Shown here in pieces: positions 25,283-34,220 of a stretch of DNA of 42,328 bases; the first letter of the stretch is position 1; every line of letters starts with the position of its first letter. The notes beneath the pieces are model-generated. The model ran no database searches. It saw nothing but the letters and a program-made list of their open reading frames with translations, and was not told where the DNA came from. This stretch comes from Geobacter sp. (GTDB lineage: Bacteria; Desulfobacterota; Desulfuromonadia; Geobacterales; Pseudopelobacteraceae), in the NCBI GenBank assembly GCA_009885845.1, contig VFJW01000045.1, positions 1-42,328 on the forward strand, written 5' to 3'. The translations under genes and the position numbers were made by a program.

Positions 25283-25297
25283 GACCCCTGTGGGGTC
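25283..25297 (-). terminator. Weak candidate terminator for the decayed gene upstream of the operon
   Basis: GACCCC-TGT-GGGGTC forms a six-pair hairpin; on the minus strand a run of seven T follows 15 bases later (25267-25261). The gap makes it a weak candidate. It lies ~30 bases past the stop of the broken gene at 25328-25728. Confidence 0.3.
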
Positions 25298-25327
25298 AGG
25301 CTTGCATTATTGCTTTAATTCTTTGTC

Positions 25328-25728
25328 CTACAGAATCGACGCAACAGACTGAATGCCCTTGCTGTTCACCAACTGGGCAATTTTCAGGAGCTGATTGTCG
25401 TGCATCAACTCCTTCTTGTCATTCAACAAAAAGTGCAGACAGGGGATATTCTCCGCATCGGCAAACAGGGTGTAGGCGATATCGAAACAGGAAATATCTC
25501 CCTGTTTTTGCTCGTGTGATCGATCAGACGTATTGTGGCGACAAGTGCTTTGGTGGCGTTCATATTCTGCAACTGCCAGTCAAACAATTCATTGAAGAAA
25601 AACAGGTAGAAATTTTCGGAATGGAGGTGCAGATCGAGGTAATTCAGCTTGCCGCGTAGCTCGATTTCTGTCTTAAGGGCAGGGAGCTTGCTGACGATGT
25701 ACCTGAAATAGCGCGGCCTGTACACCAT
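25328..25728 (-). pseudogene. Broken gene: SMEK-like N-terminus joined out of frame to an ATPase-like C-terminus
   Basis: From an ATG at 25728 with GGAG seven bases upstream the minus strand encodes RPRYFRYIVSKLPALKTEIE, then LRGKLNYLDLHLHSENFY and FFNELFDWQLQNMNATKA. This matches the SMEK-type N-terminal domain of ABC-three-component and related conflict proteins (LN-x-x-D...E-x-F...LN). The frame then goes astray; in another frame DISCFDIAYTLFADAENIPC, then LHFLLNDKKELMHDNQLL and KIAQLVNSKGIQSVASIL to a TAG at 25330-25328 look like the true C-terminus of a larger ATPase-like protein. The middle is missing. The N-terminal part recurs in copy B at 26874-27069. Confidence 0.6.
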
Positions 25729-25843
25729 ATGATCTCCGGACAGGTAATGTCATACATGGCTAAAACCGCGCTTTTTATGGCACTTTTACTTGGTCAAGTC
25801 AATGATTCTAATCTACTTCAAAACCCTGTTTGCCAGATTTAAA
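25535..25843. repeat. ~310-bp direct repeat, copy A
   Basis: Closely similar to 26874-27185 (my estimate is about 85% identity by eye), same orientation. It contains the start, ribosome binding site and upstream region of the SMEK-like gene, ending at TTTGCCAGATTTAAA. Together with copy B it brackets the BRO-like gene. Confidence 0.85.
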
Positions 25844-25909
25844 ACGCCCTGCCCCACGCTAACGAATACTCAACCGTACCGGAGCTACACATTTGACAAA
25901 CACGCCACT

Positions 25910-26746
25910 TCATTCATCCGAAATCTTCTTTCTCCCCGGCGGCAGAAAATTCTCCCCGGTCACCACACTCCTACCGGTCTTCTCCTCAAGATCAATCCGC
26001 GCCTTCCGGGCGATGCCGCCACCTTTCTTCCCTGCCACCTTGTTTTCCTTCATGCCGATTGCTGCCATCGTCTCGGCGATCTGGCGGGTGGAGAGCTCGG
26101 CCAGGGCGGTAAAGATCAGTTCAGCTTCGCTCATATGGTCGCGCAGATTCTGGGTCTTCAGCCCTTTCAGCTTCTTGTGTTCCTTAACGGCTACTCCGGC
26201 CCATTCCTGATGAATGATGTTGGTCAGGATGGCAAACTCGGTCTCCTTCTTGATGTCGTGATCTTTCCAGTAATCGGTCAGCTTGTTGCGGGTCTCCTGT
26301 CCCATCATCCGCTGCTGTATCCACTTTTCGCTCCGTCCGTGCTGTTGCCAGTACTCCCGTGCCCGGTCCAGTGACCGCGCAGGATCGGCCATGTCCTGCA
26401 TCCGTTCGTAGCCGACCTTGGCCAGCCAGAGTTTGATCGGTTCGGCCTTGGGACTGGGTACGGACTGGATCAGGCGCAGCAGGGTTTCAGGCGTTGCGGC
26501 ATCTGTCAGACGCATTTTCCCGTCATCAGCTAGCATTTTCAACTGGTGACAATTTGTCACCAGTTGACTACCTTCCTTATTTAATCGCTCCTTGAGCTTG
26601 TTCCAATACTTCCTGGCCGTTAGAAAGTCTGGTTGTTGCAATAGTGCCCGAATGATATCAACCACCGAGAAATACCAGATTTCGGTTTCCTCGTCGTAAA
26701 TTCTGCGGATTTGATAATCTTCGAAAATCGCCAGCTTGTTTTTCAT
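25910..26746 (-). CDS. BRO-N / DinD-like protein
   Basis: About 278 residues. The N-terminus (IRRIYDEETEIWYFSVVDII, then RALLQQPDFLTARKYWNKLK) is a BRO-N-type domain as in phage antirepressors; the whole protein resembles DinD, the SOS-induced protein of E. coli that inhibits RecA filaments. Further family-like parts are PIKLWLAKVGYERMQ and GQETRNKLTDYWKDHDIK. The C-terminus is basic (KVAGKKGGGIARKARI), fitting DNA binding. ATG 26746 or the GTG just before it (26749) could start it; AGAGG is upstream of both. No LexA box is evident. It lies between the two direct repeats, suggesting it was inserted into, or captured with, the SMEK-like locus. Confidence 0.8.
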   Translation of the reverse strand: MKNKLAIFEDYQIRRIYDEETEIWYFSVVDIIRALLQQPDFLTARKYWNKLKERLNKEGSQLVTNCHQLKMLADDGKMRLTDAATPETLLRLIQSVPSPKAEPIKLWLAKVGYERMQDMADPARSLDRAREYWQQHGRSEKWIQQRMMGQETRNKLTDYWKDHDIKKETEFAILTNIIHQEWAGVAVKEHKKLKGLKTQNLRDHMSEAELIFTALAELSTRQIAETMAAIGMKENKVAGKKGGGIARKARIDLEEKTGRSVVTGENFLPPGRKKISDE

Positions 26747-26821
26747 CACTTTTGAACCTCTTGTTTGTGTTCGCCAAACCTAGCCCTGATCACATATATA
26801 TTGAAACATCTGGCGGTAGAG

Positions 26822-26880
26822 TAGAGAACAGGTTTCACACTCTCCCCTCTCTCATCAAACCGTGCTTGCGGTGGTGGCGA
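26822..26880 (-). other. Possible group II intron / reverse-transcriptase tail remnant
   Basis: The minus strand reads CCGCAAGCACGGTTTGATGA, then GAGAGGGGAGAG and a GAAACCTGTTCTCTACTCTA tract. This resembles the GC-ACGGTTTGATGAGGGG ... CTACTCTAC tail that follows many group II intron-type reverse transcriptase genes. No reverse transcriptase gene remains. Recognition from memory, so uncertain. Confidence 0.35.
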
Positions 26881-27069
26881 CGACAGGTGCTTTGGTGGTG
26901 CTCATATTCAGCAACTGCCAGCCAAACAACTCATTGAAGAAAAACAGGTGGAATTTTCGGAATGGAGGTACAGGTCGAAGAAATTCAGTTTGCCGCGCAG
27001 ATCGATTTCTGTCGCAAGGGCAGAGAGCTTGCTGACGATGTAATTGCAATAGCGCGGCCTGTAAACCAT
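26874..27069 (-). pseudogene. Second, frameshifted copy of the SMEK-like gene start
   Basis: ATG at 27069 with GGAG seven bases upstream, encoding YIVSKLSALATEIDLRGKLN and FFDLYLHSEN; a one-base loss relative to copy A (AAAATTCC for AAAATTTC) then shifts the frame, although FFFNELFGWQLLNMSTTKAP can still be read in the next frame. The reading is cut off near 26874 at the possible intron remnant. Confidence 0.6.
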
Positions 27070-27185
27070 ATGATCTCCGGGCAGGTAATGTCATACATGG
27101 CTAAAACCGCGCTTTTTATGGCACTTTTACTCGGTCAAGTCAATGATTCTAATGTGGTTTTCAAACCATGTTTGCCAGATTTAAA
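26874..27185. repeat. ~310-bp direct repeat, copy B
   Basis: Partner of 25535-25843 in the same orientation; differences are scattered substitutions and a few small indels, so the duplication is not recent. Confidence 0.85.
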
Positions 27186-27294
27186 CCTGTCTGCGTCACG
27201 GGTAGAGATACCTAAATTAACAATGCCGCAGTGCATATGAATTGGAAGGAATATTCTGCTTTTGAACGGGTCAGAAAAGGAGGCAAACAAAATA

Positions 27295-28137
27295 TTACGC
27301 ATACTTCCCCGCATGGTACGAACTCCGCACATACGGCCCGCTCTCCACGTGGCTGAACCCCATTTCCAGCGCCTGGAGCCGCAGTGATTCGAACAGCTCC
27401 GGCCGAATGTACTCCTGCACCGGATAATGGCGGCGGCTGGGAGCCAGATACTGGCCGATGCTGAGATAGGCGCAACCGACTTCCCGCAGATCCCTGAAGA
27501 CCTGAAGAACTTCTTCTTCCGTCTCTCCCATTCCGAGCATGACACCGGATTTGGTCCTGATATCCGGAACCAGATCTGCGCAGGCCTGCAGAACATCCAG
27601 TGAACGGCGGTAATCCGCGCCGCTGCGGATCTGGTAGAGCCGCGGCACCGTCTCGACGTTATGGGCAATAATATCCGGACGCGCGGCAGTGACCGCTTTC
27701 AGACTTGACACAACCCCTTGAAAATCGGGAATCAGCAGTTCGATTCGCGTTGCCGGAGACGCATTGCGAATAGCAGTCACCGTAGCAACGTAGAGCGATG
27801 CACCGCCATCCGGCAGATCATCGCGGGTCGGACTGGTAATAACCACATGGGAGAGCTTCAGACGGGCGACCGCCTCCGCAACCCGGGCCGGTTCATCGCT
27901 GTCGACCGGCAGCGGCGCGGTTTTTTCAACATTGCAGAAGCTGCAGAGACGGGTGCAGTTTTTCCCCAGGATCAGGAAGGTGGCCTGTCCACAGGAAAAA
28001 CACTCCGATATATTGGGGCAGAGCGCCTGCTGACAGACGGTATTCAGCCGCAGCTCACCCAGCAGTTGCCGCATTTTGCCTTGATCACCGGGGTTGACCT
28101 TTTTCCGCAGCCATTCCGGTTTGCGCTGAATGTTCAC
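27295..28137 (-). CDS. lipA: Lipoyl synthase
   Basis: About 280 residues. Radical-SAM enzyme that inserts two sulfurs into protein-bound octanoyl groups. Both cluster motifs are present: the auxiliary C-x4-C-x5-C (CQQALCPNISEC) and the SAM-binding C-x3-C-x2-C (CTRLCSFC); VITSPTRDDLPDGGA and the terminal RSSYHAGKY (the Ser ligand is in RSSYHA) are typical. The GTG start at 28137 overlaps the stop of the upstream octanoyltransferase by four bases (GTGA), with GGGAG nearby; an upstream ATG would extend into that gene. Product and neighbour supply lipoate for GcvH, encoded 4 kb upstream. Confidence 0.95.
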   Translation of the reverse strand: MNIQRKPEWLRKKVNPGDQGKMRQLLGELRLNTVCQQALCPNISECFSCGQATFLILGKNCTRLCSFCNVEKTAPLPVDSDEPARVAEAVARLKLSHVVITSPTRDDLPDGGASLYVATVTAIRNASPATRIELLIPDFQGVVSSLKAVTAARPDIIAHNVETVPRLYQIRSGADYRRSLDVLQACADLVPDIRTKSGVMLGMGETEEEVLQVFRDLREVGCAYLSIGQYLAPSRRHYPVQEYIRPELFESLRLQALEMGFSHVESGPYVRSSYHAGKYA

Positions 28138-28955
28138 TCTCCCACCCCTTCCAGATTCCAGTGGTCCGACGCGTATTTGTTCATCCGCAATGTATTCATA
28201 TCCGCACACTCCGCTTCCGACAACACATCGCTTTGAAGCGCAACGCCAAAGTAGCCGCTGAAGGCGGTCGCAATTTCATTTACCAGTCGGTTCCTGTCGG
28301 CAGCCACTCCGTATTCAGCAAGACTTGCCGCACCTTCGGCATGTGCGGGGTTCCGGTCCCGCATGTACGTTAATCCGTTCCCGGCGCGGTTCTGCAACGG
28401 GATCGAACCGTGCTGAAAGATGGTTCCTTTCATCCTCCGCTGGGCGTTGCCGCCGATTTTACGGCCGCCGGCAAGAATATCGTAACTCTCCCTTCCGGCA
28501 AAACAGAAATCGGTGCGCTCACCGAGCAGTGTCCCCGGCAACGCGACATCAGTGGCATAAGCGGCATCGAGACCCAAATTCCGATAGAAAGTCAGCAAAA
28601 AACCGGTGAGCAGACGGAAGGAATCCTTGATGGAAGATGTCGGAGGAATCTGCCCCGGTGCACAGACGATCGAGTAGGTCAATTCGTCGGCATGGTAGAT
28701 CACGCCGCCGCCGGTTACCCGACGAACGACCGCGACACCGTCGGCCCGGCTGTGTTCCAGGTCCAGCACTTCGGCTGCTTTCTGGAAGCGCCCCAGTGAC
28801 AGCGCCGGGGGGTTCCAACCATAGAGACGCAGGATCGGCAGAGATGAACCAGGATCAAATGAACGCAGCAGCGCCTCATCGATAGCCATATTCTCCGCTC
28901 CGGAGAGCGGCGAGGTCACGATGAAGCGCCAGGTTTTATTGCTTTGAATTGTCAT
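28134..28955 (-). CDS. Octanoyltransferase LipM / lipoate-protein ligase family protein
   Basis: 273 residues of the BPL/LPL catalytic fold. RRVTGGGVIYHADELTYS (~79-96) is the substrate-binding loop and GGRKIGGNAQRR (~163-174) carries the catalytic lysine. FCFAGRESYDI just before it places a cysteine (DFCF) where LipM enzymes have their acyl-thioester cysteine, so an octanoyl-ACP transferase is more likely than an ATP-dependent ligase, but not certain. Coupled to lipA by a GTGA overlap. It starts 10 bases after vapC, so the toxin-antitoxin pair may share its transcript. Confidence 0.88.
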   Translation of the reverse strand: MTIQSNKTWRFIVTSPLSGAENMAIDEALLRSFDPGSSLPILRLYGWNPPALSLGRFQKAAEVLDLEHSRADGVAVVRRVTGGGVIYHADELTYSIVCAPGQIPPTSSIKDSFRLLTGFLLTFYRNLGLDAAYATDVALPGTLLGERTDFCFAGRESYDILAGGRKIGGNAQRRMKGTIFQHGSIPLQNRAGNGLTYMRDRNPAHAEGAASLAEYGVAADRNRLVNEIATAFSGYFGVALQSDVLSEAECADMNTLRMNKYASDHWNLEGVGE

Positions 28956-28965
28956 AATTCCAGCA

Positions 28966-29340
28966 CTAAACTTTAGGAAAATATTTTACCTCAGAGAAAC
29001 CTTCGAAGTCTTTATCCTGAGTCCACAGCACCGCCACGTGGATCTGAGTAGTTGCCAGAATAATGCTGTCAGCCATCGGCGTTTTCAGATCCAGGCTCAA
29101 TTTTGCCGCCAAAAGAGCAATTGACGAAGAGAGTTCGATTACTTTCCCCTGCTGCATCATCGCAACCGCCTGGAGTGCAGCATCTTCCCCCCGCTGACGA
29201 CAGACGATCTTGAATACCTCGTACAGGGTGATGGATGGCACCAGCAATTCGGCGACATTGCCAAGCGGGACCGCGAACCGGTCGGCATTCGGCCCGTCAG
29301 CGAAATACTCCAGCCATCCCGAAGAATCCACGATGTTCAC
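28966..29340 (-). CDS. VapC-type PIN-domain toxin
   Basis: 124 residues. PIN-domain RNase: Asp in NIVDSSGWLEYFA, Glu in PSITLYEVFKIV, Asp in TPMADSIILATTQ and a last acidic residue in VLWTQDKDFEG, the usual Mg2+-binding set. VapC toxins cut specific RNAs such as initiator tRNA. It overlaps the antitoxin gene by four bases. Its place between the glycine-cleavage and lipoate genes suggests a small insertion into that neighbourhood. Confidence 0.92.
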   Translation of the reverse strand: MNIVDSSGWLEYFADGPNADRFAVPLGNVAELLVPSITLYEVFKIVCRQRGEDAALQAVAMMQQGKVIELSSSIALLAAKLSLDLKTPMADSIILATTQIHVAVLWTQDKDFEGFSEVKYFPKV

Positions 29341-29543
29341 AGACGGTCCGCCTCTCGTTCAACAGTCGTATCGATACCCTTCAAAAAACCGCGCATCTCC
29401 CCGATATCTCTGGTCGGCAGCAGCTCAATCCGGTTGCCGTACGCTATGACCTGCATCATCTGCCCCGGTACGAGATGAAGGCTCTCACGGACATCACTCG
29501 GTATGACGACCTGGTATTTCGGGGATAATTTAACAGCTCCCAT
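29337..29543 (-). CDS. VapB-type AbrB/SpoVT-domain antitoxin
   Basis: 68 residues. N-terminal swapped-hairpin DNA-binding domain: VKLSPKYQVVIPSDVRESL followed by LVPGQMMQVI, as in AbrB/MazE/VapB antitoxins; the acidic C-terminal tail (~45-68) should wrap the toxin. AGGAG lies seven bases upstream of the ATG. Likely represses its own promoter in the AT-rich 29545-29635 stretch. Confidence 0.92.
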   Translation of the reverse strand: MGAVKLSPKYQVVIPSDVRESLHLVPGQMMQVIAYGNRIELLPTRDIGEMRGFLKGIDTTVEREADRL

Positions 29544-29638
29544 GGGTTATCTCCTATCGATCACAATTTCGTTCAACGGTATCATGTTCGATCATCAAAG
29601 AAAAGAGCAAATATGAAATATTTACCCATGCCACGCTC

Positions 29639-29673
29639 AAAAAAAGCACCCTGACAACAATTCGTCAGAGTGC
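29639..29673 (-). terminator. Rho-independent terminator of the gcv operon
   Basis: GCACTCTGAC (29673-29664) and GTCAGGGTGC (29655-29646) form a ten-position stem (one mismatch) with an eight-base loop, followed on the minus strand by seven T (29645-29639). It lies ~30 bases after the gcvPB stop and insulates vapBC-lipMA. Confidence 0.9.
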
Positions 29674-29704
29674 TTTTCTATCGTAACGTATGCAGTAATA
29701 AAAC

Positions 29705-31153
29705 CTACCAGGCACAGCAGACGTTCTGCTCCCGTGCCGCCTTGGTCTCGTCCAGCCGTGAAATCGGCATGGTCAGCGGCGCGTCCAGCAGTGCCTGCGG
29801 GTTACTCTCTGCGGTTTTTGCCGCTTCAATCATCACCTCTATGAAGGCATCCATGGTAGCCTTGCTCTCGGTTTCAGTCGGCTCGATCATGATCGCCTCC
29901 TTGACGATCATCGGGAAGTAGACCGTCGGGGGGTGATAGCCCCGGTCGATGAGGAATTTGGCGATGTCGATGGCGTGGACGCCGTGCGCTAACTGTTTGG
30001 AAGCGGAAAAGACGCACTCATGCATGCAGGTCATGTCATAGGGAAGATCGTAATATGGCTTGAGCCGCTCCTTGATGTAATTGGCATTCAGCACCGCCTG
30101 CTCCGAAACCCGGATCAGCCCTTTGCCGCCAAGCATGATGATGTAGGCGTAGGCCTTGGCCATGACGCCGAAGTTGCCGAAGAAATTGGCCGTACGACCG
30201 ATGGTTCCGGGATTGGTTGTTTCGAGCTGCAGTATGCCGGCAGCGTCTTTGACGATGCGCGGCTGCGGCAGGAAGGGGATCAGCGCTTTTTTAACGCCGA
30301 CCGGCCCGGAACCGGGACCGCCGCCGCCGTGGGGGGTGCCGAAGGTCTTGTGCAGGTTGACATGAATGACATCGAAGCCGACATCACCCGGCTTGACCTT
30401 CCCCATGATAGCGTTCAGGTTGGCGCCGTCGTAATACATCAGCGCATCGTGACTGTGGGCGATGTCGCTGATCTCTTTAATATGAGGATTAAACAGGCCG
30501 AGCGTATTGGGGCAGGTCATCATGACCGCCGCCACTTCGTCGGTCATCGCCTTTTTGAACAGCTCCAGATCCATATCACCATACGGCGCGGTCGGTACGG
30601 TGATGATCTCATACCCGGCTATGGCCGCAGAGGCGGGATTGGTACCATGGGATGAATCGGGAACGACTACGTATTTCTTTTTGGCCCTGTTCCCTTTGGC
30701 AGCATGGTAGGCAGCGATCAGCATGATGCCGGTCATCTCGCCGTGAGCGCCGGCCAGCGGCTGTGTGGTAACCTCGTCCATGCCGGTTATTTCGGCAAGC
30801 AGCAGCCCCAGATCGTGCAGCATTCCGAGCGTTCCCTGGCAGAAGTCAACACCACCCGGCAGAAGCGCCGTCATGGGGTGAAAGGTAGCGAACAGCGCAG
30901 CCGAGTTCTCCAGAACCTTGGCGTTGTACTTCATGGTGCAGGAACCGAGCGGGTAGAAGTTCGTATCCACCGAAAAATTACGGCGGGAAAGGTTTGTGAA
31001 ATGTCGCACCAGGTCGAGTTCAGACACTTCTGCCAGTCCGGCGGCCTCTTTTCGGAGCAGGGGAGTCGGAAGAGCGGGAGCGGCGGGGACATCGGATGCC
31101 GGCAGCTTGACGCCGCGACGCCCTGGAACGGATTGTTCGTAGATCAGTTGCAT
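29705..31153 (-). CDS. gcvPB: Glycine dehydrogenase (decarboxylating) subunit 2
   Basis: 482 residues, the C-terminal half of the P-protein that in E. coli is one chain. It carries the PLP lysine in [18 protein letters not shown] (~265-282), with [12 protein letters not shown] and [12 protein letters not shown] as further family blocks. With GcvPA it decarboxylates glycine and passes the aminomethyl group to lipoyl-GcvH. Its start overlaps the gcvPA stop by ten bases, and the product ends ENVCCAW. A strong terminator follows. Confidence 0.96.
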   Translation of the reverse strand: MQLIYEQSVPGRRGVKLPASDVPAAPALPTPLLRKEAAGLAEVSELDLVRHFTNLSRRNFSVDTNFYPLGSCTMKYNAKVLENSAALFATFHPMTALLPGGVDFCQGTLGMLHDLGLLLAEITGMDEVTTQPLAGAHGEMTGIMLIAAYHAAKGNRAKKKYVVVPDSSHGTNPASAAIAGYEIITVPTAPYGDMDLELFKKAMTDEVAAVMMTCPNTLGLFNPHIKEISDIAHSHDALMYYDGANLNAIMGKVKPGDVGFDVIHVNLHKTFGTPHGGGGPGSGPVGVKKALIPFLPQPRIVKDAAGILQLETTNPGTIGRTANFFGNFGVMAKAYAYIIMLGGKGLIRVSEQAVLNANYIKERLKPYYDLPYDMTCMHECVFSASKQLAHGVHAIDIAKFLIDRGYHPPTVYFPMIVKEAIMIEPTETESKATMDAFIEVMIEAAKTAESNPQALLDAPLTMPISRLDETKAAREQNVCCAW

Positions 31154-32490
31154 AACGCCGCCTCCAGTTCCCTGACAAACAGGTCGATTTCTTTTTTGGT
31201 GCGTTTTTCGGTTACCGTTACAACCAGTGCATTCTCCGATCCCGCGTAATACTGACCCAGCGGCACGCCAGCGGCAATCCCCTTCTCAAGCAGCGCCGTG
31301 ACCACCTGATCCGCCTTTTTCGGCAGAACAAGGGTAAACTCATTGAAGGTAACCGCCGATTGCAGCACGGATACTCCGGGAATACCGGCCAACTGCGCCT
31401 TGGCGTACTCAGCCTTGTCACGGTTCAGACGGGCCAGATCGGCCAGACCGGCTTTGCCGACCGAAGAGAGGAAGATCAGGCCGCGCAGGGCGCAGAGACC
31501 CTGATTGCTGCAGATGTTCGAAGTAGCCTTGTGGCGCTTGATGTGCTGCTCGCGGGCCTGCAGCGTCAGCACATAGCCGCGCTTGCCGTTCCGGTCCACG
31601 GTCTCGCCGACGATACGCCCCGGCATATTGCGGATATATTTCTTCGTGGCGGCGATGAAACCGAACGAGGGGCCGCCGAAGGAGAGCGGATTGCCGAGGC
31701 TCTGGCCGTCACCGACGGCGATATCAATACCAATCTCACCGGGGGACTTCAGCATTCCGAGCGCAATCGGATAGACCGAACCGATCAGCAGGGCTCCGAC
31801 ACCGTGAACCTGATCCGCCAGGACACTGAAATCTTCGATACTGCCGAAAAAGTTGGGGTTCTGCACCAGCACTGCAGCCACACTGTCATCGAGAACGCCG
31901 GCAAGTCCGGCGCGATCCAGCAGGCCGCTCTGCGGGGCAATCTCGACGATCTCCACATCCAGGTTGAAAAGATAGGTCTTCAGTACCTGCCGGGAAAAGG
32001 GGCTGACACAGCCGTCCAGAACAATTTTATTCCTGCCGGTGATGCGCAGCGCCATCATGGCCGCTTCGGCACAGGCGGTACCGCCGTCGTAGAGCGACGC
32101 GTTGGAGACATCCAGTCCGGTCAGGCGGCAGATGGCGGTCTGGTATTCAAACAGCGCCTGCAGTGTCCCCTGCGAACATTCCGGCTGATAGGGGGTATAG
32201 GCGGTGTAGAACTCGGAGCGACCGGAGAGATGGTCAACCACGGAAGGGATGAGGTGATCATAAAATCCGCCGCCGATGAAATTGATCATCCCCTGGCTGT
32301 TTTCACCGGCAATTGCCTGCATCCTGCCATGCGTCTCGAATTCGGACATTCCGGAAGGAAGGTTGAAGGTTGTGGCCCGCAGCGCAGCGGGAATCGGGGC
32401 GAAGAGGTCCTCAACGCCGGAAACGCCGATAACGGAGAGCATTTCGGCTATCTCCTCCGGCGTGTGGGGACAATAGTGACTGTCGTTCAT
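31144..32490 (-). CDS. gcvPA: Glycine dehydrogenase (decarboxylating) subunit 1
   Basis: 448 residues, the N-terminal half of the split P-protein. Opening [20 protein letters not shown] and the blocks [33 protein letters not shown] and [20 protein letters not shown] are diagnostic. It starts 10 bases after the gcvH stop and overlaps gcvPB; the three are evidently translated as a unit. Confidence 0.96.
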   Translation of the reverse strand: MNDSHYCPHTPEEIAEMLSVIGVSGVEDLFAPIPAALRATTFNLPSGMSEFETHGRMQAIAGENSQGMINFIGGGFYDHLIPSVVDHLSGRSEFYTAYTPYQPECSQGTLQALFEYQTAICRLTGLDVSNASLYDGGTACAEAAMMALRITGRNKIVLDGCVSPFSRQVLKTYLFNLDVEIVEIAPQSGLLDRAGLAGVLDDSVAAVLVQNPNFFGSIEDFSVLADQVHGVGALLIGSVYPIALGMLKSPGEIGIDIAVGDGQSLGNPLSFGGPSFGFIAATKKYIRNMPGRIVGETVDRNGKRGYVLTLQAREQHIKRHKATSNICSNQGLCALRGLIFLSSVGKAGLADLARLNRDKAEYAKAQLAGIPGVSVLQSAVTFNEFTLVLPKKADQVVTALLEKGIAAGVPLGQYYAGSENALVVTVTEKRTKKEIDLFVRELEAALCN

Positions 32491-32500
32491 GAATGTGCTC

Positions 32501-32872
32501 CTACAGGGTTTTCAGATAGTCGTTGTACTGCTCCTGATTCATCAGGTTCTTCAATTCCGACTCGTTCGCGATCTCGATCTGTGCCATCCAGCCGGCACCC
32601 TCGGCGCTCTCGTTGACAGCTTCAGGCGCCAGTTCCAGGGCATCATTTACTTTGACTACGTTACCGGAGAGCGGGGCAAAAATATCGCTGGCGGCCTTGA
32701 CCGACTCGATGCTTCCGAGAACACCGAACTGTTTGACGACGGCACCGATTTTGGGCAGTTCCACGAAGGTGATGTCACCCAGCTCGTGCGCTGCATGATC
32801 ACTGATGCCAACCGTGCCTAGATTTCCTTCAACTTTGACCCACTCGTGTTCCTTGGTGAAATACATGCTCAT
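32501..32872 (-). CDS. gcvH: Glycine cleavage system H protein
   Basis: 123 residues. Lipoyl carrier that shuttles the aminomethyl group among P, T and L proteins. The lipoyl lysine is Lys59 in [18 protein letters not shown]; the preceding [20 protein letters not shown] is the conserved strand region. The L protein (Lpd) is not in this window. The lipoylation genes lipM-lipA lie downstream on the same strand. Confidence 0.97.
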   Translation of the reverse strand: MSMYFTKEHEWVKVEGNLGTVGISDHAAHELGDITFVELPKIGAVVKQFGVLGSIESVKAASDIFAPLSGNVVKVNDALELAPEAVNESAEGAGWMAQIEIANESELKNLMNQEQYNDYLKTL

Positions 32873-32947
32873 TGTTCATTCCTCCTTAGTATGTGAAAAC
32901 TGAAATTACTATAAAGACAGAAGTCCTTGTTTTATTGGTAAACCTGG

Positions 32948-34039
32948 TTACGCCCGTACCGATCCATCCTTGAAGAACGGCAGTTCACAGACCGTCGCTT
33001 CCATACTGACCCGCTCGTGACTGATGGTCAGTGGCGTGCCGATTGCCGTCAGCTCCGGCTTGATAAAGCCGATGCCGATACCTTTGCCGAGCATCGGCGA
33101 AAAAACACCGCTGGTTACGTTGCCGACGACCTCTCCGCCGGAGCAGAGATCATAATGATGTCGCGGCGAACGACGTCCGGCAACCTCGAAGGCCACCTTT
33201 TTCCGCGTTACACCCTGATCCTTCAAACGGAGCAGCGCATCCCTGCCGACAAAAGACGTGTCGAAGTTGACAAAACCTTCAAGTCCTGCCTCCAGCGGCG
33301 TGGTCTCTTCATCAATATCGCTGCCGTAGAGCGAATAACCCACCTCGAGCCGCAGCACATCACGTGCCCCGAGGCCCGCCGGTTTGACCCGCTCGTCCGT
33401 CAGCAGCAGATCCCACAGTTCGCAGACCTTCTCTGTCGGGATAAAAATTTCATACCCCAGTTCGCCGGTATAACCGGTACGACTGACGATCGCTTCAACA
33501 CCGAGGATATTCATCGTAATAAATTTGAAATAAGGGATCGTGGCGACCTCCTCGCCGAGGAGTTCAACCATAACATAACGGGAGAGCGGCCCCTGAAGAT
33601 CGAGCTTGCCGGTGGCAGCGGTAATATCGGTAAAAACACCCCCCCGCAGACGCCCCTTGATAGCGGCAAAATCTTTGGGTGCCGTGGCGGCATTGACCAC
33701 GATCATGACTTTGTCTTCGGCAAGGCGAAACACGATCAGATCGTCGATAATCCCCCCCTGCTCGTTGAGCAGGAATCCATAGCGGGAGCGCCCGAGCGGA
33801 ATCGTCTTAACCGAAAAAGTAAACACATCCTCAAGGCCGCCTGCTTCAAAATCACCCTGGAAGATGAACTCCCCCATGTGGCAGATATCGAACAGCGAAG
33901 AGCTGGTGCGGCACCAGCTGTGTTCGGCAATAATCCCCTCGTACTGAATCGGCATATCCCAGCCGCCAAACGGCGCCATAAGGGCATTCAAGGCACGATG
34001 CCGACCGCAGATCGGCGTTGCCTGAAGCTGATTATCCAT
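32948..34039 (-). CDS. gcvT: Glycine cleavage system T protein (aminomethyltransferase)
   Basis: 363 residues. Moves the methylene group from GcvH to tetrahydrofolate and frees ammonia. Seen: MAPFGGWDMPIQYEG near the N-terminus, LFDICHMGEF, the folate-site region LDLQGPLSR, ISRTGYTGELGYEIF-like text (IVSRTGYTGELGYEIF) and LGARDVLRLEVGYSLYG. I set the start at 34039, where AGGGAG precedes ATGGATAAT; an ATG at 34123 would add 28 unconserved residues. First gene of gcvT-H-PA-PB. No glycine riboswitch is recognisable upstream. Confidence 0.95.
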   Translation of the reverse strand: MDNQLQATPICGRHRALNALMAPFGGWDMPIQYEGIIAEHSWCRTSSSLFDICHMGEFIFQGDFEAGGLEDVFTFSVKTIPLGRSRYGFLLNEQGGIIDDLIVFRLAEDKVMIVVNAATAPKDFAAIKGRLRGGVFTDITAATGKLDLQGPLSRYVMVELLGEEVATIPYFKFITMNILGVEAIVSRTGYTGELGYEIFIPTEKVCELWDLLLTDERVKPAGLGARDVLRLEVGYSLYGSDIDEETTPLEAGLEGFVNFDTSFVGRDALLRLKDQGVTRKKVAFEVAGRRSPRHHYDLCSGGEVVGNVTSGVFSPMLGKGIGIGFIKPELTAIGTPLTISHERVSMEATVCELPFFKDGSVRA

Positions 34040-34220
34040 GGTAAGTACTCCCTCTACTGGGTATTGTTTTCTTGGTACAGGCGTTCCGGAAGGTAGATAG
34101 TCGCGGCAGAATCGGAAGCACAAACGAAACTTAGTTTCCTGTTTTTCGAGCGCGGACTATGGTAGTGTAAATGCCTCTTTCACGCAACCTGAAAAACATG
34201 TTTTTTTGAGAAAGAATACC

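Noticed and set aside
25129-25659. 176-codon plus-strand frame over the SMEK-like relic
   Set aside because: It is the complement of the relic; the minus-strand reading gives recognisable protein motifs while this one does not.
31360-32616. Long plus-strand open frame opposite gcvPA
   Set aside because: It is antisense to a fully recognisable gene and its translation resembles no protein; it follows from codon bias in GC-rich DNA.
33017-34096. 359-codon plus-strand open frame opposite gcvT
   Set aside because: Same reason: antisense to an intact gcvT.
34040-34220. Glycine riboswitch before gcvT
   Set aside because: The conserved paired-aptamer core sequences are not present in the leader.
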